Assembly: GCA_002862965.1 (NCBI GenBank) | Contig: PKCW01000268.1 | Location: 1 to 14,479, forward strand | Source: Pseudomonadota bacterium | GTDB taxonomy: Bacteria; Pseudomonadota; Gammaproteobacteria; UBA5335 | DNA length: 14,479 nt | Reading direction: 5' to 3' | In this document: positions 1 through 7,208 of the stretch, in pieces | Numbering within the stretch: the first letter of the stretch is position 1 | Layout of the letters: the number at the start of each line of letters is the position of its first letter | Program-made: the position numbers and the translations under genes | The notes under the pieces: generated by a model | What the model was told of the DNA's origin: nothing | Databases searched by the model: none | Seen by the model: the letters and a program-made list of their open reading frames with translations, nothing else

Positions 1-28
1 CGGCCCCTGGGCTAAAACGGTCCTGTAC

Positions 29-58
29 CTTGGCGGGCTGCGCCACCAAGCCCTTGGT
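29..58. repeat. Alternating inverted repeats upstream of the copper-storage gene
   Basis: Three alternating copies of one pentamer lie here: CTTGG at 29-33, CCAAG at 46-50 and CTTGG at 53-57. The last two form a compact dyad, ACCAAG-cc-CTTGGT (45-58). The first two can form a longer imperfect hairpin that includes GGCG/CGCC. They sit 23-52 bases before the start codon at 81, so they could be an operator or two mutually exclusive leader hairpins. Metal-responsive regulators such as CueR or CsoR would be sensible partners for a copper protein, but no consensus operator is recognisable, and the promoter probably lies beyond the left edge. Confidence 0.3.
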
Positions 59-66
59 CCCTGATG

Positions 67-74
67 AGGAGGAG
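67..74 (+). promoter_or_regulatory. Ribosome binding site of the copper-storage gene
   Basis: AGGAGGAG, a near-perfect Shine-Dalgarno sequence, sits six bases before the ATG at 81. It decides the start codon against the upstream in-frame TTG at 30. Confidence 0.85.
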
Positions 75-80
75 ACGTTT

Positions 81-599
81 ATGACCGATGCGACCGGTAC
101 CGTGATTCCGGCAGCGACCGAAGAAGAACAGCCCACCAGCCGCGCCATGGCGGTGACCCGCCGCCGCGTCCTTGCCGCCATGGGCGCGTTGGCGGCCGTG
201 GGAGGCATGCCCTTGGTGGCAGGGGCGGAAGAGCCCAAGGGCCATGTGCATGGGATTGCTCGCGGCAAACCCGCCGCGACCTTCGGTGCCGCAGCGGCCG
301 ATTGCGTGACCGTCGGCAACACCTGTCTGGCGCACATTTTCCAGACCTTCAAGGCGGGTGACACGACGCTGGCACAATGCGGCGTTCTGGTGGAGAACAC
401 GATTGCGGTGTGCGCGGCGGCCGTCAAGCTCACGCTCAATGACTCGCCCCATGCCAGGGCGATGGCGGATGTCTGCATGAGGGAATGCGAGGATTGCGCC
501 AAGGAATGCCGCAAGCACGCGGATCAGCATGCGATTTGCGAGGAGATGGCCAAGTCCTGCGAGGCAACGGCAGCCGCCGCGCGCCGGTTCGTCGGCTGA
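81..599 (+). CDS. Tat-exported four-helix-bundle copper-storage protein (Csp/DUF326-like)
   Basis: A 172-residue protein likely to bind many Cu(I) ions in the core of a four-helix bundle, as Csp1 and Csp3 do. The N-terminus has a twin-arginine signal: TRRRVL at about 26-31, a hydrophobic stretch at 31-46, and an A-G-A cleavage site near 47-49, which predicts periplasmic export. The mature part has ten cysteines (75, 82, 100, 111, 132, 136, 139, 143, 153, 160). The CxxxCxxCxxxC block at 132-143 is typical of the family, and there are nearby histidines at 85, 146 and 150. The ATG at 81 is chosen because AGGAGGAG (67-74) sits six bases upstream; an in-frame TTG at 30 would bury the Tat signal. 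Csp1 of methanotrophs has thirteen cysteines, so capacity here may be lower. Family assignment is from motif and cysteine pattern; copper specificity is inferred. Confidence 0.85.
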   Translation: MTDATGTVIPAATEEEQPTSRAMAVTRRRVLAAMGALAAVGGMPLVAGAEEPKGHVHGIARGKPAATFGAAAADCVTVGNTCLAHIFQTFKAGDTTLAQCGVLVENTIAVCAAAVKLTLNDSPHARAMADVCMRECEDCAKECRKHADQHAICEEMAKSCEATAAAARRFVG

Positions 600-638
600 A
601 AATCGACGTCGGCCTGGCCCGGGTGAATCCGGGGCAAC

Positions 639-664
639 AAAAAACCGGGCACTGCCCGGTTTTT
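639..664. terminator. Bidirectional intrinsic terminator between csp-like gene and tRNA-Asn
   Basis: ACCGGGC (644-650), a three-base loop ACT, and GCCCGGT (654-660) form a perfect 7-bp GC-rich stem. It is flanked by six A on the left (639-644) and five T on the right (660-664). A U-tract is therefore produced on both strands. The element lies 40 bases after the copper-storage stop codon and just beyond the 3' end of the convergent tRNA-Asn, so it can terminate both transcripts. Confidence 0.9.
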
Positions 665-676
665 CATTTCGTTGGA

Positions 677-752
677 TGGCTCCCCGGGACGGACTCGAAC
701 CGCCGACCCGGTGATTAACAGTCACCTGCTCTACCGACTGAGCTACCGGGGA
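677..752 (-). tRNA. tRNA-Asn (GTT anticodon)
   Basis: A complete cloverleaf of 76 bases including an encoded CCA. On the minus strand the acceptor arms TCCCCGG/CCGGGGA pair fully. The D stem is GCTC/GAGC. The anticodon stem GGTGA/TCACC encloses the loop CTGTTAA, so the anticodon is GTT, which reads AAC and AAU asparagine codons. The T arm is GGCGG-TTCGAGT-CCGTC with one G-U pair. The discriminator base is G. It is a single tRNA gene with its own promoter and terminator. Confidence 0.97.
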
Positions 753-766
753 ACGACAAGCCGCAA

Positions 767-795
767 ATCCTAGCCGACGCCTCGGTGAGCGTCAA
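767..795 (-). promoter_or_regulatory. Sigma70 promoter of tRNA-Asn
   Basis: On the minus strand a -35 TTGACG (790-795) and a -10 TAGGAT (767-772) are separated by exactly 17 bases. The sequence after the -10 is GC-rich (TTGCGGC), as in stringently controlled stable-RNA promoters. Transcription would start near 760, giving a leader of only about eight bases before the tRNA 5' end at 752. Stringent control is inferred from the discriminator. The remainder of the 753-933 gap shows no gene. Confidence 0.8.
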
Positions 796-933
796 GGAAA
801 AGCGCGCTTCCGGGCTCGCCGGCGGCTCGTGCGCGGATCCGCATGGGCCTGCGATCCCGCGCAGCGGCGTCCGGTGGCGATGAGCGCAGGCGTCAGGCGG
901 CATGCCTCGCGGGCAACCCTCACGCCGTCGCGC

Positions 934-1893
<960 letters not shown>

Positions 1894-1918
1894 TCAAAGC
1901 CTGGAAGAAACGGGGGAA

Positions 1919-1951
1919 GGCCGAAGCCAGCCGCGAGCGCCGGCCTCGGCC
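1919..1951 (-). other. Intercistronic hairpin between peroxiredoxin and trxB
   Basis: In the minus-strand transcript GGCCGAGGCC (1942-1951) can pair with GGCTTCGGCC (1919-1928) as a 10-bp stem containing one G-U pair, with a 13-base loop. No U-tract follows. A stabilising or partially attenuating structure that lets trxB be expressed below the peroxiredoxin is more likely than a full terminator. The stem is seen directly; the role is inferred. Confidence 0.45.
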
Positions 1952-1966
1952 ACAGTCGACCTGCGC

Positions 1967-2566
1967 TTACAGTTCGCTGCTGTGGGAGGCCAGATAGCTG
2001 GCCACGCCCTCGGCGGTCGGCTTCATGCCGGGCTTGCCCTTGCGCCAGCCGGCCGGGCAGACCTCGCCGTGTTCTTCGGTGAACTGCAGCGCTTCGGCCA
2101 GACGCAGCATCTCGTCGACTTCGCGCCCCAGCGGCAGGTTGTTGACCACCTGATGCTGCACGACGCCGTTCTTGTCGATCAGGAAGGACGCGCGCAGTGC
2201 CACGCCGTCCGGATGCTCGACGCCATAGGCGCGCACGATCTCGTGGCGCACGTCCGCAACGATGGGGAACTGCACCGCGCCGATGCCGCCCTTGTCGACC
2301 GGCGTGTTGCGCCAGGCGTGGTGGGTGAACGGCGAGTCGATGGAGACGCCGATGACCTGCACGCCCAGTTCCTTGAACTTGGACACGCGGTGGTCGTGGG
2401 CAATGATTTCCGACGGGCACACGAAGGTGAAGTCGAGCGGCCAGAAGAACAGCACGACGTACTGGCCCTTGTAGTCGGACAGGCGGAAGTCGTCCTTGAT
2501 GCTGCCATCGGGCATGACGGCGGCGGCGGTAAAGTCTGGGGCAGATTGGCTAACCAGAACGCTCAT
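1967..2566 (-). CDS. Typical 2-Cys peroxiredoxin (AhpC/Prx1 family)
   Basis: A 199-residue thiol peroxidase that reduces hydrogen peroxide, organic peroxides and peroxynitrite. The peroxidatic cysteine is C50 in the PxxxTxxC signature (P43, T47, C50). The conserved arginine is R125, and the resolving cysteine is C170 in EVCPAGW. The GGIG loop (93-96) and a C-terminal YL in place of YF (191-192) resemble the features of peroxide-sensitive eukaryotic-type Prx1 enzymes, so it may over-oxidise fairly easily (inference). The ATG at 2566 has AAGGAG (2574-2579) seven bases upstream. No ahpF is adjacent; the thioredoxin reductase gene directly downstream points to thioredoxin as reductant. The symbol is left blank because ahpC, tsaA and prx names are used inconsistently for this subgroup. 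Confidence 0.94.
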   Translation of the reverse strand: MSVLVSQSAPDFTAAAVMPDGSIKDDFRLSDYKGQYVVLFFWPLDFTFVCPSEIIAHDHRVSKFKELGVQVIGVSIDSPFTHHAWRNTPVDKGGIGAVQFPIVADVRHEIVRAYGVEHPDGVALRASFLIDKNGVVQHQVVNNLPLGREVDEMLRLAEALQFTEEHGEVCPAGWRKGKPGMKPTAEGVASYLASHSSEL

Positions 2567-2606
2567 GGCTGAACTCCTTGTGGGTGAAGGTCCGGGACGG
2601 GCTCAT

Positions 2607-2634
2607 GTTATGCAATCGGGGCAGATAAATGAAA
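2607..2634 (-). promoter_or_regulatory. Possible sigma70 promoter of the peroxiredoxin gene
   Basis: Minus strand: -35-like TTTCAT (2629-2634), a 16-base spacer, and -10-like CATAAC (2607-2612), inside the only AT-rich patch of the region. Transcription would start near 2600, about 34 bases before the start codon. Both hexamers are imperfect, so the assignment is tentative. No clear OxyR box was found. Confidence 0.3.
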
Positions 2635-2653
2635 TGAAAAAAATGTTTACGGG

Positions 2654-2672
2654 CGATAGCCTGAGCTTATCG
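2654..2672. other. Small dyad in the gap between SQR and peroxiredoxin
   Basis: CGATAGC (2654-2660) and GCTTATCG (2665-2672) pair as seven base pairs with a single bulged base, around a CTGA loop. It lies 45 bases past the SQR stop codon and 20 bases upstream of the candidate peroxiredoxin -35. On the minus strand seven T follow, but only after about a dozen bases, too far for a canonical terminator. It could be an operator or an RNA hairpin at the end of the SQR transcript. Apart from this and the candidate promoter the 150-base gap holds nothing recognisable. Confidence 0.3.
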
Positions 2673-2716
2673 ACTGGAGCCGGGACGGCAAGTTCACGCT
2701 TTTCGCATAGCGCCGT

Positions 2717-3970
2717 TCACGCCGGCTCCGGGTCGTTGCGGACGCGATGGTGGGGCCGGTCGATCTGGTAGCCGCGCAGCATGACTTCCCAGTACAGGAA
2801 GGGCAGCAGGCTGGTCTTGAGCCACCACATGCTGCGCCGTTCCACGTAGGGGTTGAGCGGGAAGGTCGGGGTCACCACGCCGTCGTAGACGAATTCCGCC
2901 AGCATCACCCGGCCGTTCGCGGTGGTCAGCGGGCAGGTGCCGTAGCCGTCGTAGCGCGCGCTGCCTTCCTTGCCGGCGAGCTGGGCGAGCAGGTTCCTGA
3001 CCACCACCGGGGCCTGCTGGCGCACCGCGCCGGCGGTCTTGGAATTCGGGGTCGAGGCCACGTCTCCCAGGGCATGGACGTTCGGGTACCGCACATGGCG
3101 CAGGCTGAACTTGTCGACGTCCACATAACCGGCCGCGTTGGCGAGCGCGCTGGTCCGGATGAAGTCGGCGGGTCGCTGGGGCGGCGTGACGTGCAGCAGG
3201 TCGAACGGCTGCTCGATCCGGGTCTTCTGGCCGTCCGGACCGGTCTGTTCGAAGGTCGCCACGCGCCCGGCGCCGTCCACGGCCACCAGGTTGTGCTGAT
3301 AGTGGCGTTCGACGCCATAGCGATCCGCCACTTTTTCCAGGGCGCGGGCGAAGGGCGGCACGCCGAAGATCGTCGGGGTGGCGCAGTAGTAGTGCAGCGC
3401 GGCCGCCCGGCCGTTGCGCTGGAAGTGATCGGCGGCCAGATACAGGATCTTCTGTGGCGCGCCGGGGCATTTGAACGGCATGGGCGCGGCGGTGAAGACG
3501 GCATTGCCGCCTGTGAAGTCCTGGATGCACCGCCAGGTGTAGGGCGCCAGATCATAGCGGTAGTTGCTGCACACACCGTTCCGGCCCAGCGTGTCGGCGA
3601 GCCCCGCAATGGCATCCCAGTCGCAGACGATGCCGGAGCAGACGATCAGGTGCTCATAGCCGATGGTCTGGCCGTCGGCGAGGATCAGCTGATTGTGGTC
3701 GGGCTCGATGCCCGCCACCGCGTTGCGGATCCAGGTGACGCCCATCGGCATCAGGCCGGCCATCGACCGGCGCGTGTGCGTGTCGGCGAAAACGCCGGCG
3801 CCGACCAGGGTCCAGCCGGGCTGGTAGTAGTGAAACTCGGCCGGTTCGATGACCGCGACGTCCAGCCGGTTGTTCAGGCGCATCAGGCGCGCGGCGACGG
3901 CCAGCCCGGCGGCGCCCCCACCGATGATGACGATCTGGTGGGTCGAGAAGGGAAGTGGTGCGGGGACCAT
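2717..3970 (-). CDS. sqr: Type II sulfide:quinone oxidoreductase (SQOR-like)
   Basis: A membrane-associated flavoprotein of 417 residues that oxidises sulfide and passes electrons to quinone. The N-terminal FAD fold has GGGAAG (17-22) and a second FAD motif LGD (301-303). The redox cysteines are C168 in FKCPGAPQK and C346 in GTCPLT. They are 178 residues apart, the same spacing as Cys201/Cys379 of human SQOR, and the flanking segments (HVTPP, YPNVHALGD, LPFLYW) are characteristic of the mitochondrial/bacterial type II group, distinct from type I SQR and flavocytochrome c. The hydrophobic, amphipathic C-terminus would anchor it to the membrane. The ATG at 3970 is preferred because GGAG (3979-3982) sits eight bases upstream; a TTG at 4003 would add eleven residues without a ribosome site. 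It appears monocistronic; no persulfide dioxygenase or rhodanese adjoins it. Confidence 0.88.
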   Translation of the reverse strand: MVPAPLPFSTHQIVIIGGGAAGLAVAARLMRLNNRLDVAVIEPAEFHYYQPGWTLVGAGVFADTHTRRSMAGLMPMGVTWIRNAVAGIEPDHNQLILADGQTIGYEHLIVCSGIVCDWDAIAGLADTLGRNGVCSNYRYDLAPYTWRCIQDFTGGNAVFTAAPMPFKCPGAPQKILYLAADHFQRNGRAAALHYYCATPTIFGVPPFARALEKVADRYGVERHYQHNLVAVDGAGRVATFEQTGPDGQKTRIEQPFDLLHVTPPQRPADFIRTSALANAAGYVDVDKFSLRHVRYPNVHALGDVASTPNSKTAGAVRQQAPVVVRNLLAQLAGKEGSARYDGYGTCPLTTANGRVMLAEFVYDGVVTPTFPLNPYVERRSMWWLKTSLLPFLYWEVMLRGYQIDRPHHRVRNDPEPA

Positions 3971-4002
3971 GGGCGTTTCTCCGGAAGGGTTGCGCTCGTT
4001 CA

Positions 4003-4031
4003 AAGATAGCTGGAACGGGTGCAGGGTTCAG
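4003..4031 (-). promoter_or_regulatory. Candidate promoter of the SQR gene
   Basis: Minus strand: CTGAAC (4026-4031), a 17-base spacer and TATCTT (4003-4008) form a weak sigma70-like pair. It would start transcription near 3996 and leave a leader of about 26 bases before the ATG at 3970. This position fits the ATG start and would be incompatible with initiation at the TTG at 4003. Nothing else is recognised in the 114-base gap. Confidence 0.3.
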
Positions 4032-4084
4032 CCGCGTTTCGTGTCATCGCCGGCCCAGTCGTCGCGACAGCGGCCATCGGAGCA

Positions 4085-4627
4085 TCAGGAGGCGTCCGCG
4101 AGCAGTTGCTGCATGGGGATGGCGCCGGCGTAGCGTGGGGCCCAATAGCGCGCATCGATGGTGTCGACGCGCACCGTCTTGCCCGAGGAAGGGGCGTGGA
4201 CCATGCGCCCGTCGCCCATGTAGATGCCGACGTGGGAGACGGTTCCGTCGATGCGGAAGAACAGCAGATCGCCGGGTTGCAGCGCCCGTGGCGGCAGCCG
4301 TCGCGCCCGCTCGGCCTGCTCGATGGCACGGCGCGGCAGGCGGAAACCGGCCTGGGCATAGGCATAGGACACCAGTCCGCTGCAGTCGAAGCCGCCGGGT
4401 GCGGCCCCGCCCGAGCGATAGGGCTGCCCGGTCATGGCCAAGGCCTGGGACACCACTTCCAGACGCCGCGCCGGGAGGTCGCCCGCGCGTCCGGCAACGG
4501 TCAGGGGCGCCGGGGGCGGCGCCGGGGGCGGCGCGCAGGCGGCGAGCAGGACACCGCTCAGCACCAGCGTCGCCTGCAACGGCGCGGCAAACCGCCTGCG
4601 GTGGGGGGCGCGCCGCTGTGCGCTCAT
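4085..4627 (-). CDS. NlpC/P60-family lipoprotein peptidase
   Basis: A 180-residue cell-wall hydrolase expected to cleave peptide stems of peptidoglycan in the periplasm. A basic N-terminus and hydrophobic stretch (about 14-30) lead to the lipobox LLAAC with lipid-modified C31, then a proline-alanine linker (32-41). The NlpC/P60 domain spans about 55-170, with catalytic C82 in FDCSGL, H132 in SHVGIYMG and a third polar residue H144. The residue after the lipid cysteine is alanine, so outer-membrane sorting is expected. The start codon overlaps the mgtE stop (ATGA), so translation is probably coupled. The substrate bond, and whether it acts like Spr/MepS or NlpC, cannot be told. It is the last gene of the cluster; no terminator hairpin with a U-tract was seen after it. 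Confidence 0.9.
   Translation of the reverse strand: MSAQRRAPHRRRFAAPLQATLVLSGVLLAACAPPPAPPPAPLTVAGRAGDLPARRLEVVSQALAMTGQPYRSGGAAPGGFDCSGLVSYAYAQAGFRLPRRAIEQAERARRLPPRALQPGDLLFFRIDGTVSHVGIYMGDGRMVHAPSSGKTVRVDTIDARYWAPRYAGAIPMQQLLADAS
4507..4530. repeat. Tandem 12-bp repeat in the lipoprotein linker
   Basis: Two exact copies of a 12-base unit, GCGCCGGGGGCG (4507-4518 and 4519-4530), encode the repeated Ala-Pro-Pro-Pro of the linker behind the lipobox. Such a repeat can change copy number by slippage and so alter linker length. It is a simple coding repeat and no other function is implied. Confidence 0.7.
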
Positions 4628-6072
4628 TGCAGGAACAGGCTCGCCAGCCCGAGGAAAATGAAGAACCCGCCGCTGTCGGTCGTGGCCGTGAGCAGCACGC
4701 TCGAGCCCAGGGCCGGGTCGCGGCGCAGGCGATGCATGGCGAGCGGGATGGACATCCCGGCCATGGCCGCCAGCAGCAGATTGAGCAGCATCGCGGCGCT
4801 CATGACGATGCCGAGCTTCGGGTTGCCGTAGAGCGCAAACGCCACGGCCCCGACGATGGCGCCCCAGACGAGGCCGTTGATGAGGGCAACCCGCAGCTCC
4901 TTGCGGATCAGCCGGTGGGTGTTGCTGTCGTTCAACTGATCGAGGGCCAGGGCCCGAATGATCAGGGCCGAGGTCTGGTTGCCCGTATTGCCGCCGATGC
5001 CGGCGACGATGGGCATCAATGCTGCCAGCGCGACCAGCCGCTCGATCGTGCCTTCGAACAGGCCGATGACGCGCGAGGCGACGAGCGCCGTGACGAGGTT
5101 CACGGCCAGCCAGGGCCAGCGGTTGCGGATGCTGGGTCCCACGCCGGCAAAGAGATCCTCGTCTTCGCGCAGACCGGCCCGCCCCAGCATCTCGGCGTTG
5201 CGCAGCGCCTGCAGGTAGTCGACCACCACGTCGATGGTCAGGCGGCCCACGACCCGGCGCCGCTCGTCGATCACCGGCGCCGAGACGAGGTCGTAACGCT
5301 CGAAGGCCTGCGCCGCGCCGGCGGCATCGTCCAGCGGCGAAAAGGTCACGACATCGCGCGCCATCACCTCGGAGACCCGACGCTCGGGATCCTCCGCCAC
5401 CAGCCGGCGCAGCAGGAGGACGCCACTGAGCTGTCCACGGCGGTCGGTGACGAACAGCTTGTCGGTGTGGTCGGGCAGTTCGCCCATGCGCCGCAGATAG
5501 CGGTACACGACGTCCAGGCTGATGTCCTCGCGGATGATGACCGGCGCGTAGTCCATCAGCGCGCCCACGCTGTCGTCGGGATAGGCCAGGGCGGCCTGCA
5601 GGTGGGCGCGGTTCTGCGCGTCCATGGCATCGAGCACGCGCTGCAGCACGTCGCGCGGCAGATCCGCCGCCAGGTCCGCCAGTTCGTCCGCGTCGAGCTG
5701 GGCTGCCGCGGCCTGCAACTCGGCCTGATCCATGCGGGCGATGAGGCTTTCACGGACGGCGTCCGAGACCTCGAGCAGGATTTCCCCGTCCAGATCGGCG
5801 CGGACCAGATCCCAGACGGTCAGCCGGTCCTCCGGCGGCAGGGCTTCGAGGATGTGGGCGATGTCGGCCGGGTGCAACTGGCCGAGCTTGCGTTCCAGTT
5901 CGCTCAGATGCTGGCGGTGCAGGACCTGCTGTTCCAGCACCGGGCGCGGCGTGGCGGTGCGCTCGAGCAGATGCTCGACCAGATGCTGCTTGCGCAGCAG
6001 CTCCGTCACCTCCCGCATGAGGTTCTGCAGCCGGGTGCTGTCGGCAGGGCGCGGGATCGGTGCCGGTTCCAT
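4624..6072 (-). CDS. mgtE: MgtE-type magnesium channel/transporter
   Basis: A 482-residue inner-membrane Mg2+ channel gated by cytoplasmic magnesium. Order: an acidic superhelical MgtE N domain (about 45-170), two CBS domains (about 171-295) that sense Mg2+, a connecting helix, and a membrane domain with about five helices (318-480). Signatures are MPIVAGIGGNTGNQ (353-366) in the pore region and the final helix motif TTDSGGF with D466 near the expected pore aspartate. The chosen ATG at 6072 has GAGGA four bases upstream and lies 23 bases after the DUF1841 stop; an open frame extending to 6165 would overlap that gene and has no family support. The stop codon overlaps the downstream lipoprotein start by four bases. 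The family usually has about 450 residues, so the N-terminus carries a modest extension. Confidence 0.95.
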   Translation of the reverse strand: MEPAPIPRPADSTRLQNLMREVTELLRKQHLVEHLLERTATPRPVLEQQVLHRQHLSELERKLGQLHPADIAHILEALPPEDRLTVWDLVRADLDGEILLEVSDAVRESLIARMDQAELQAAAAQLDADELADLAADLPRDVLQRVLDAMDAQNRAHLQAALAYPDDSVGALMDYAPVIIREDISLDVVYRYLRRMGELPDHTDKLFVTDRRGQLSGVLLLRRLVAEDPERRVSEVMARDVVTFSPLDDAAGAAQAFERYDLVSAPVIDERRRVVGRLTIDVVVDYLQALRNAEMLGRAGLREDEDLFAGVGPSIRNRWPWLAVNLVTALVASRVIGLFEGTIERLVALAALMPIVAGIGGNTGNQTSALIIRALALDQLNDSNTHRLIRKELRVALINGLVWGAIVGAVAFALYGNPKLGIVMSAAMLLNLLLAAMAGMSIPLAMHRLRRDPALGSSVLLTATTDSGGFFIFLGLASLFLQ

Positions 6073-6095
6073 GCAGTCCTCGCGGTGTCGTCGCG

Positions 6096-6521
6096 CTAGA
6101 GCCTGTTCAGGCAGTCGAGATAGCGGCCTTCGTCGGGCGGCCGGCCGGCCCGCTGCGCTTCCCACAGCGCCTGCCCCAGGCAGTGCATCATCACATGCTC
6201 GGCCGCATGCGGCGAACCTTGACGGGCGGCGAGGCGCCGGTGGATGCGGCGGATGCCGGCCGGCCGATCGGTCGCGACCTGTTCGCGCAGGGCCATGTGC
6301 AGTCCCAGGTGCAGGAACGGATTCTCCTGTCCGGCATCCGGCGAAAACTCGCGCCGCCGCGCGGCATCGTCATCCTCGCCGAACAGGGCGTGGTACTCGG
6401 GATGCTCCTCGATCAGCGTCGCCAGGGCCTGTTCCAGCGGGCTGAGCATTGCTCCCGCGCGTGCCTTGCGCCAGGCGGCTCCATATTGGGCGCGCAGCGT
6501 GGCGCGATCATGACCGAACAT
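6096..6521 (-). CDS. DUF1841 family protein of unknown function
   Basis: A 141-residue soluble protein of a family common beside nth or rnf genes in beta- and gammaproteobacteria. Family hallmarks are the start MFGxDR, a central NPFLHLGLHMALREQ segment (67-81), and the ATDRP stretch that follows. No signal peptide or membrane segment is visible. Conserved-looking polar residues are H71 and H75 in one helix, H105, H109 and H113 at four-residue spacing in the next, and E121. That arrangement could bind a metal, although no such function is established. Its ATG directly abuts the nth stop codon (TGAATG), so it is translationally coupled to nth. Confidence 0.85.
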   Translation of the reverse strand: MFGHDRATLRAQYGAAWRKARAGAMLSPLEQALATLIEEHPEYHALFGEDDDAARRREFSPDAGQENPFLHLGLHMALREQVATDRPAGIRRIHRRLAARQGSPHAAEHVMMHCLGQALWEAQRAGRPPDEGRYLDCLNRL

Positions 6522-7208
6522 TCAGTGGGCTCCGGATGCGGGTGCGGCGGACCGGGCGGGCGCGCCGTCCGCCATGGGCGGAAACAGCGGCGCACTGGCG
6601 CACAGGTCATGGATGGGGCAGCGGTCGCACAGCGGCCGGCGCGCCCGGCAGACGTAGCGGCCATGCAGGATCAGCCAGTGATGCGCATGCTGGCGGTAGG
6701 CCGGCGGCACGCAGCGCAGCAGTTGGTCCTCGACCTCCCGCACCGTCTTGCCGGGCGCGAGTCCGGTGCGGTTGGCGACGCGGAAGATGTGGGTGTCCAC
6801 CGCCAGCGTCGGTTCGCCGAACACGACGTTGAGCACCACGTTGGCGGTCTTGCGGCCCACGCCGGGCAGGGCTTCGAGCGCCTCGCGGCTGCGCGGCACC
6901 TGCCCCTCGTGGAGCTCCACCAGCATCCGGCTCATGGCCATGACGTGGCGCGCCTTGGACGGATAGAGGCCGATGCTGCGGATGGCCTGCCGCAGTCCTT
7001 CCTCGCCCAGGGTGAGCATGTCCTGCGGCGTGCGGACGTGCGCGAACAAGGGGCCGGTGGCCTTGTTCACCCCCACGTCGGTGGCCTGCGCCGAAAGAAT
7101 GACGGCCACCAGCAATTGATAGGGGTTGTGATAGACGAGTTCGGTCCTGGGCTCGGGATTGGCGGCCGCGAGCCGGGCGAAGAGTTCCGCGCAGTGCTCC
7201 GGCGTCAT
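6522..7208 (-). CDS. nth: Endonuclease III (DNA glycosylase/AP lyase)
   Basis: A 228-residue base-excision repair enzyme that removes oxidised pyrimidines and nicks the abasic site. The helix-hairpin-helix LPGVGRKTANVV contains catalytic K120, and D138 lies in VDTHIFRV; both residue numbers equal those of E. coli Nth. The [4Fe-4S] cysteines are C187, C194, C197 and C203 (C-x6-C-x2-C-x5-C), again at E. coli positions. A proline/alanine-rich tail of about 20 residues follows the cluster. The ATG at 7208 is chosen because it overlaps the rnfE stop as ATGA and fits the family start; the open frame extends 73 residues further upstream only as out-of-frame rnfE sequence. An rnf-nth junction is a recurrent arrangement in gammaproteobacteria. 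Confidence 0.97.
   Translation of the reverse strand: MTPEHCAELFARLAAANPEPRTELVYHNPYQLLVAVILSAQATDVGVNKATGPLFAHVRTPQDMLTLGEEGLRQAIRSIGLYPSKARHVMAMSRMLVELHEGQVPRSREALEALPGVGRKTANVVLNVVFGEPTLAVDTHIFRVANRTGLAPGKTVREVEDQLLRCVPPAYRQHAHHWLILHGRYVCRARRPLCDRCPIHDLCASAPLFPPMADGAPARSAAPASGAH

Noticed and set aside
30..80. In-frame TTG start of the copper-storage gene giving an AGCA lipobox-like beginning
   Set aside because: There is no ribosome site, it would disrupt the Tat signal, and the ATG at 81 has a near-perfect AGGAGGAG.
2654..2672. Intrinsic terminator of the SQR gene
   Set aside because: The dyad is short with a bulge, and the T-run begins about twelve bases after the stem, too far for a canonical terminator. 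It is kept only as an unexplained dyad.
2747..4009. A 420-codon plus-strand frame antisense to the SQR gene
   Set aside because: It is a compositional shadow. The SQR on the minus strand has both catalytic cysteines and the FAD motifs in place.
3955..6099. A 714-codon plus-strand open frame opposite mgtE and the lipoprotein gene
   Set aside because: Its translation is arginine/glycine/alanine-rich low-complexity sequence with no recognisable domain, while the opposite strand encodes textbook MgtE and NlpC/P60 proteins. Stop codons are rare by chance in this GC-rich DNA.
6073..6165. 31-residue N-terminal extension of mgtE
   Set aside because: It overlaps the DUF1841 coding region and lacks family similarity. 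The ATG at 6072 has a ribosome site.
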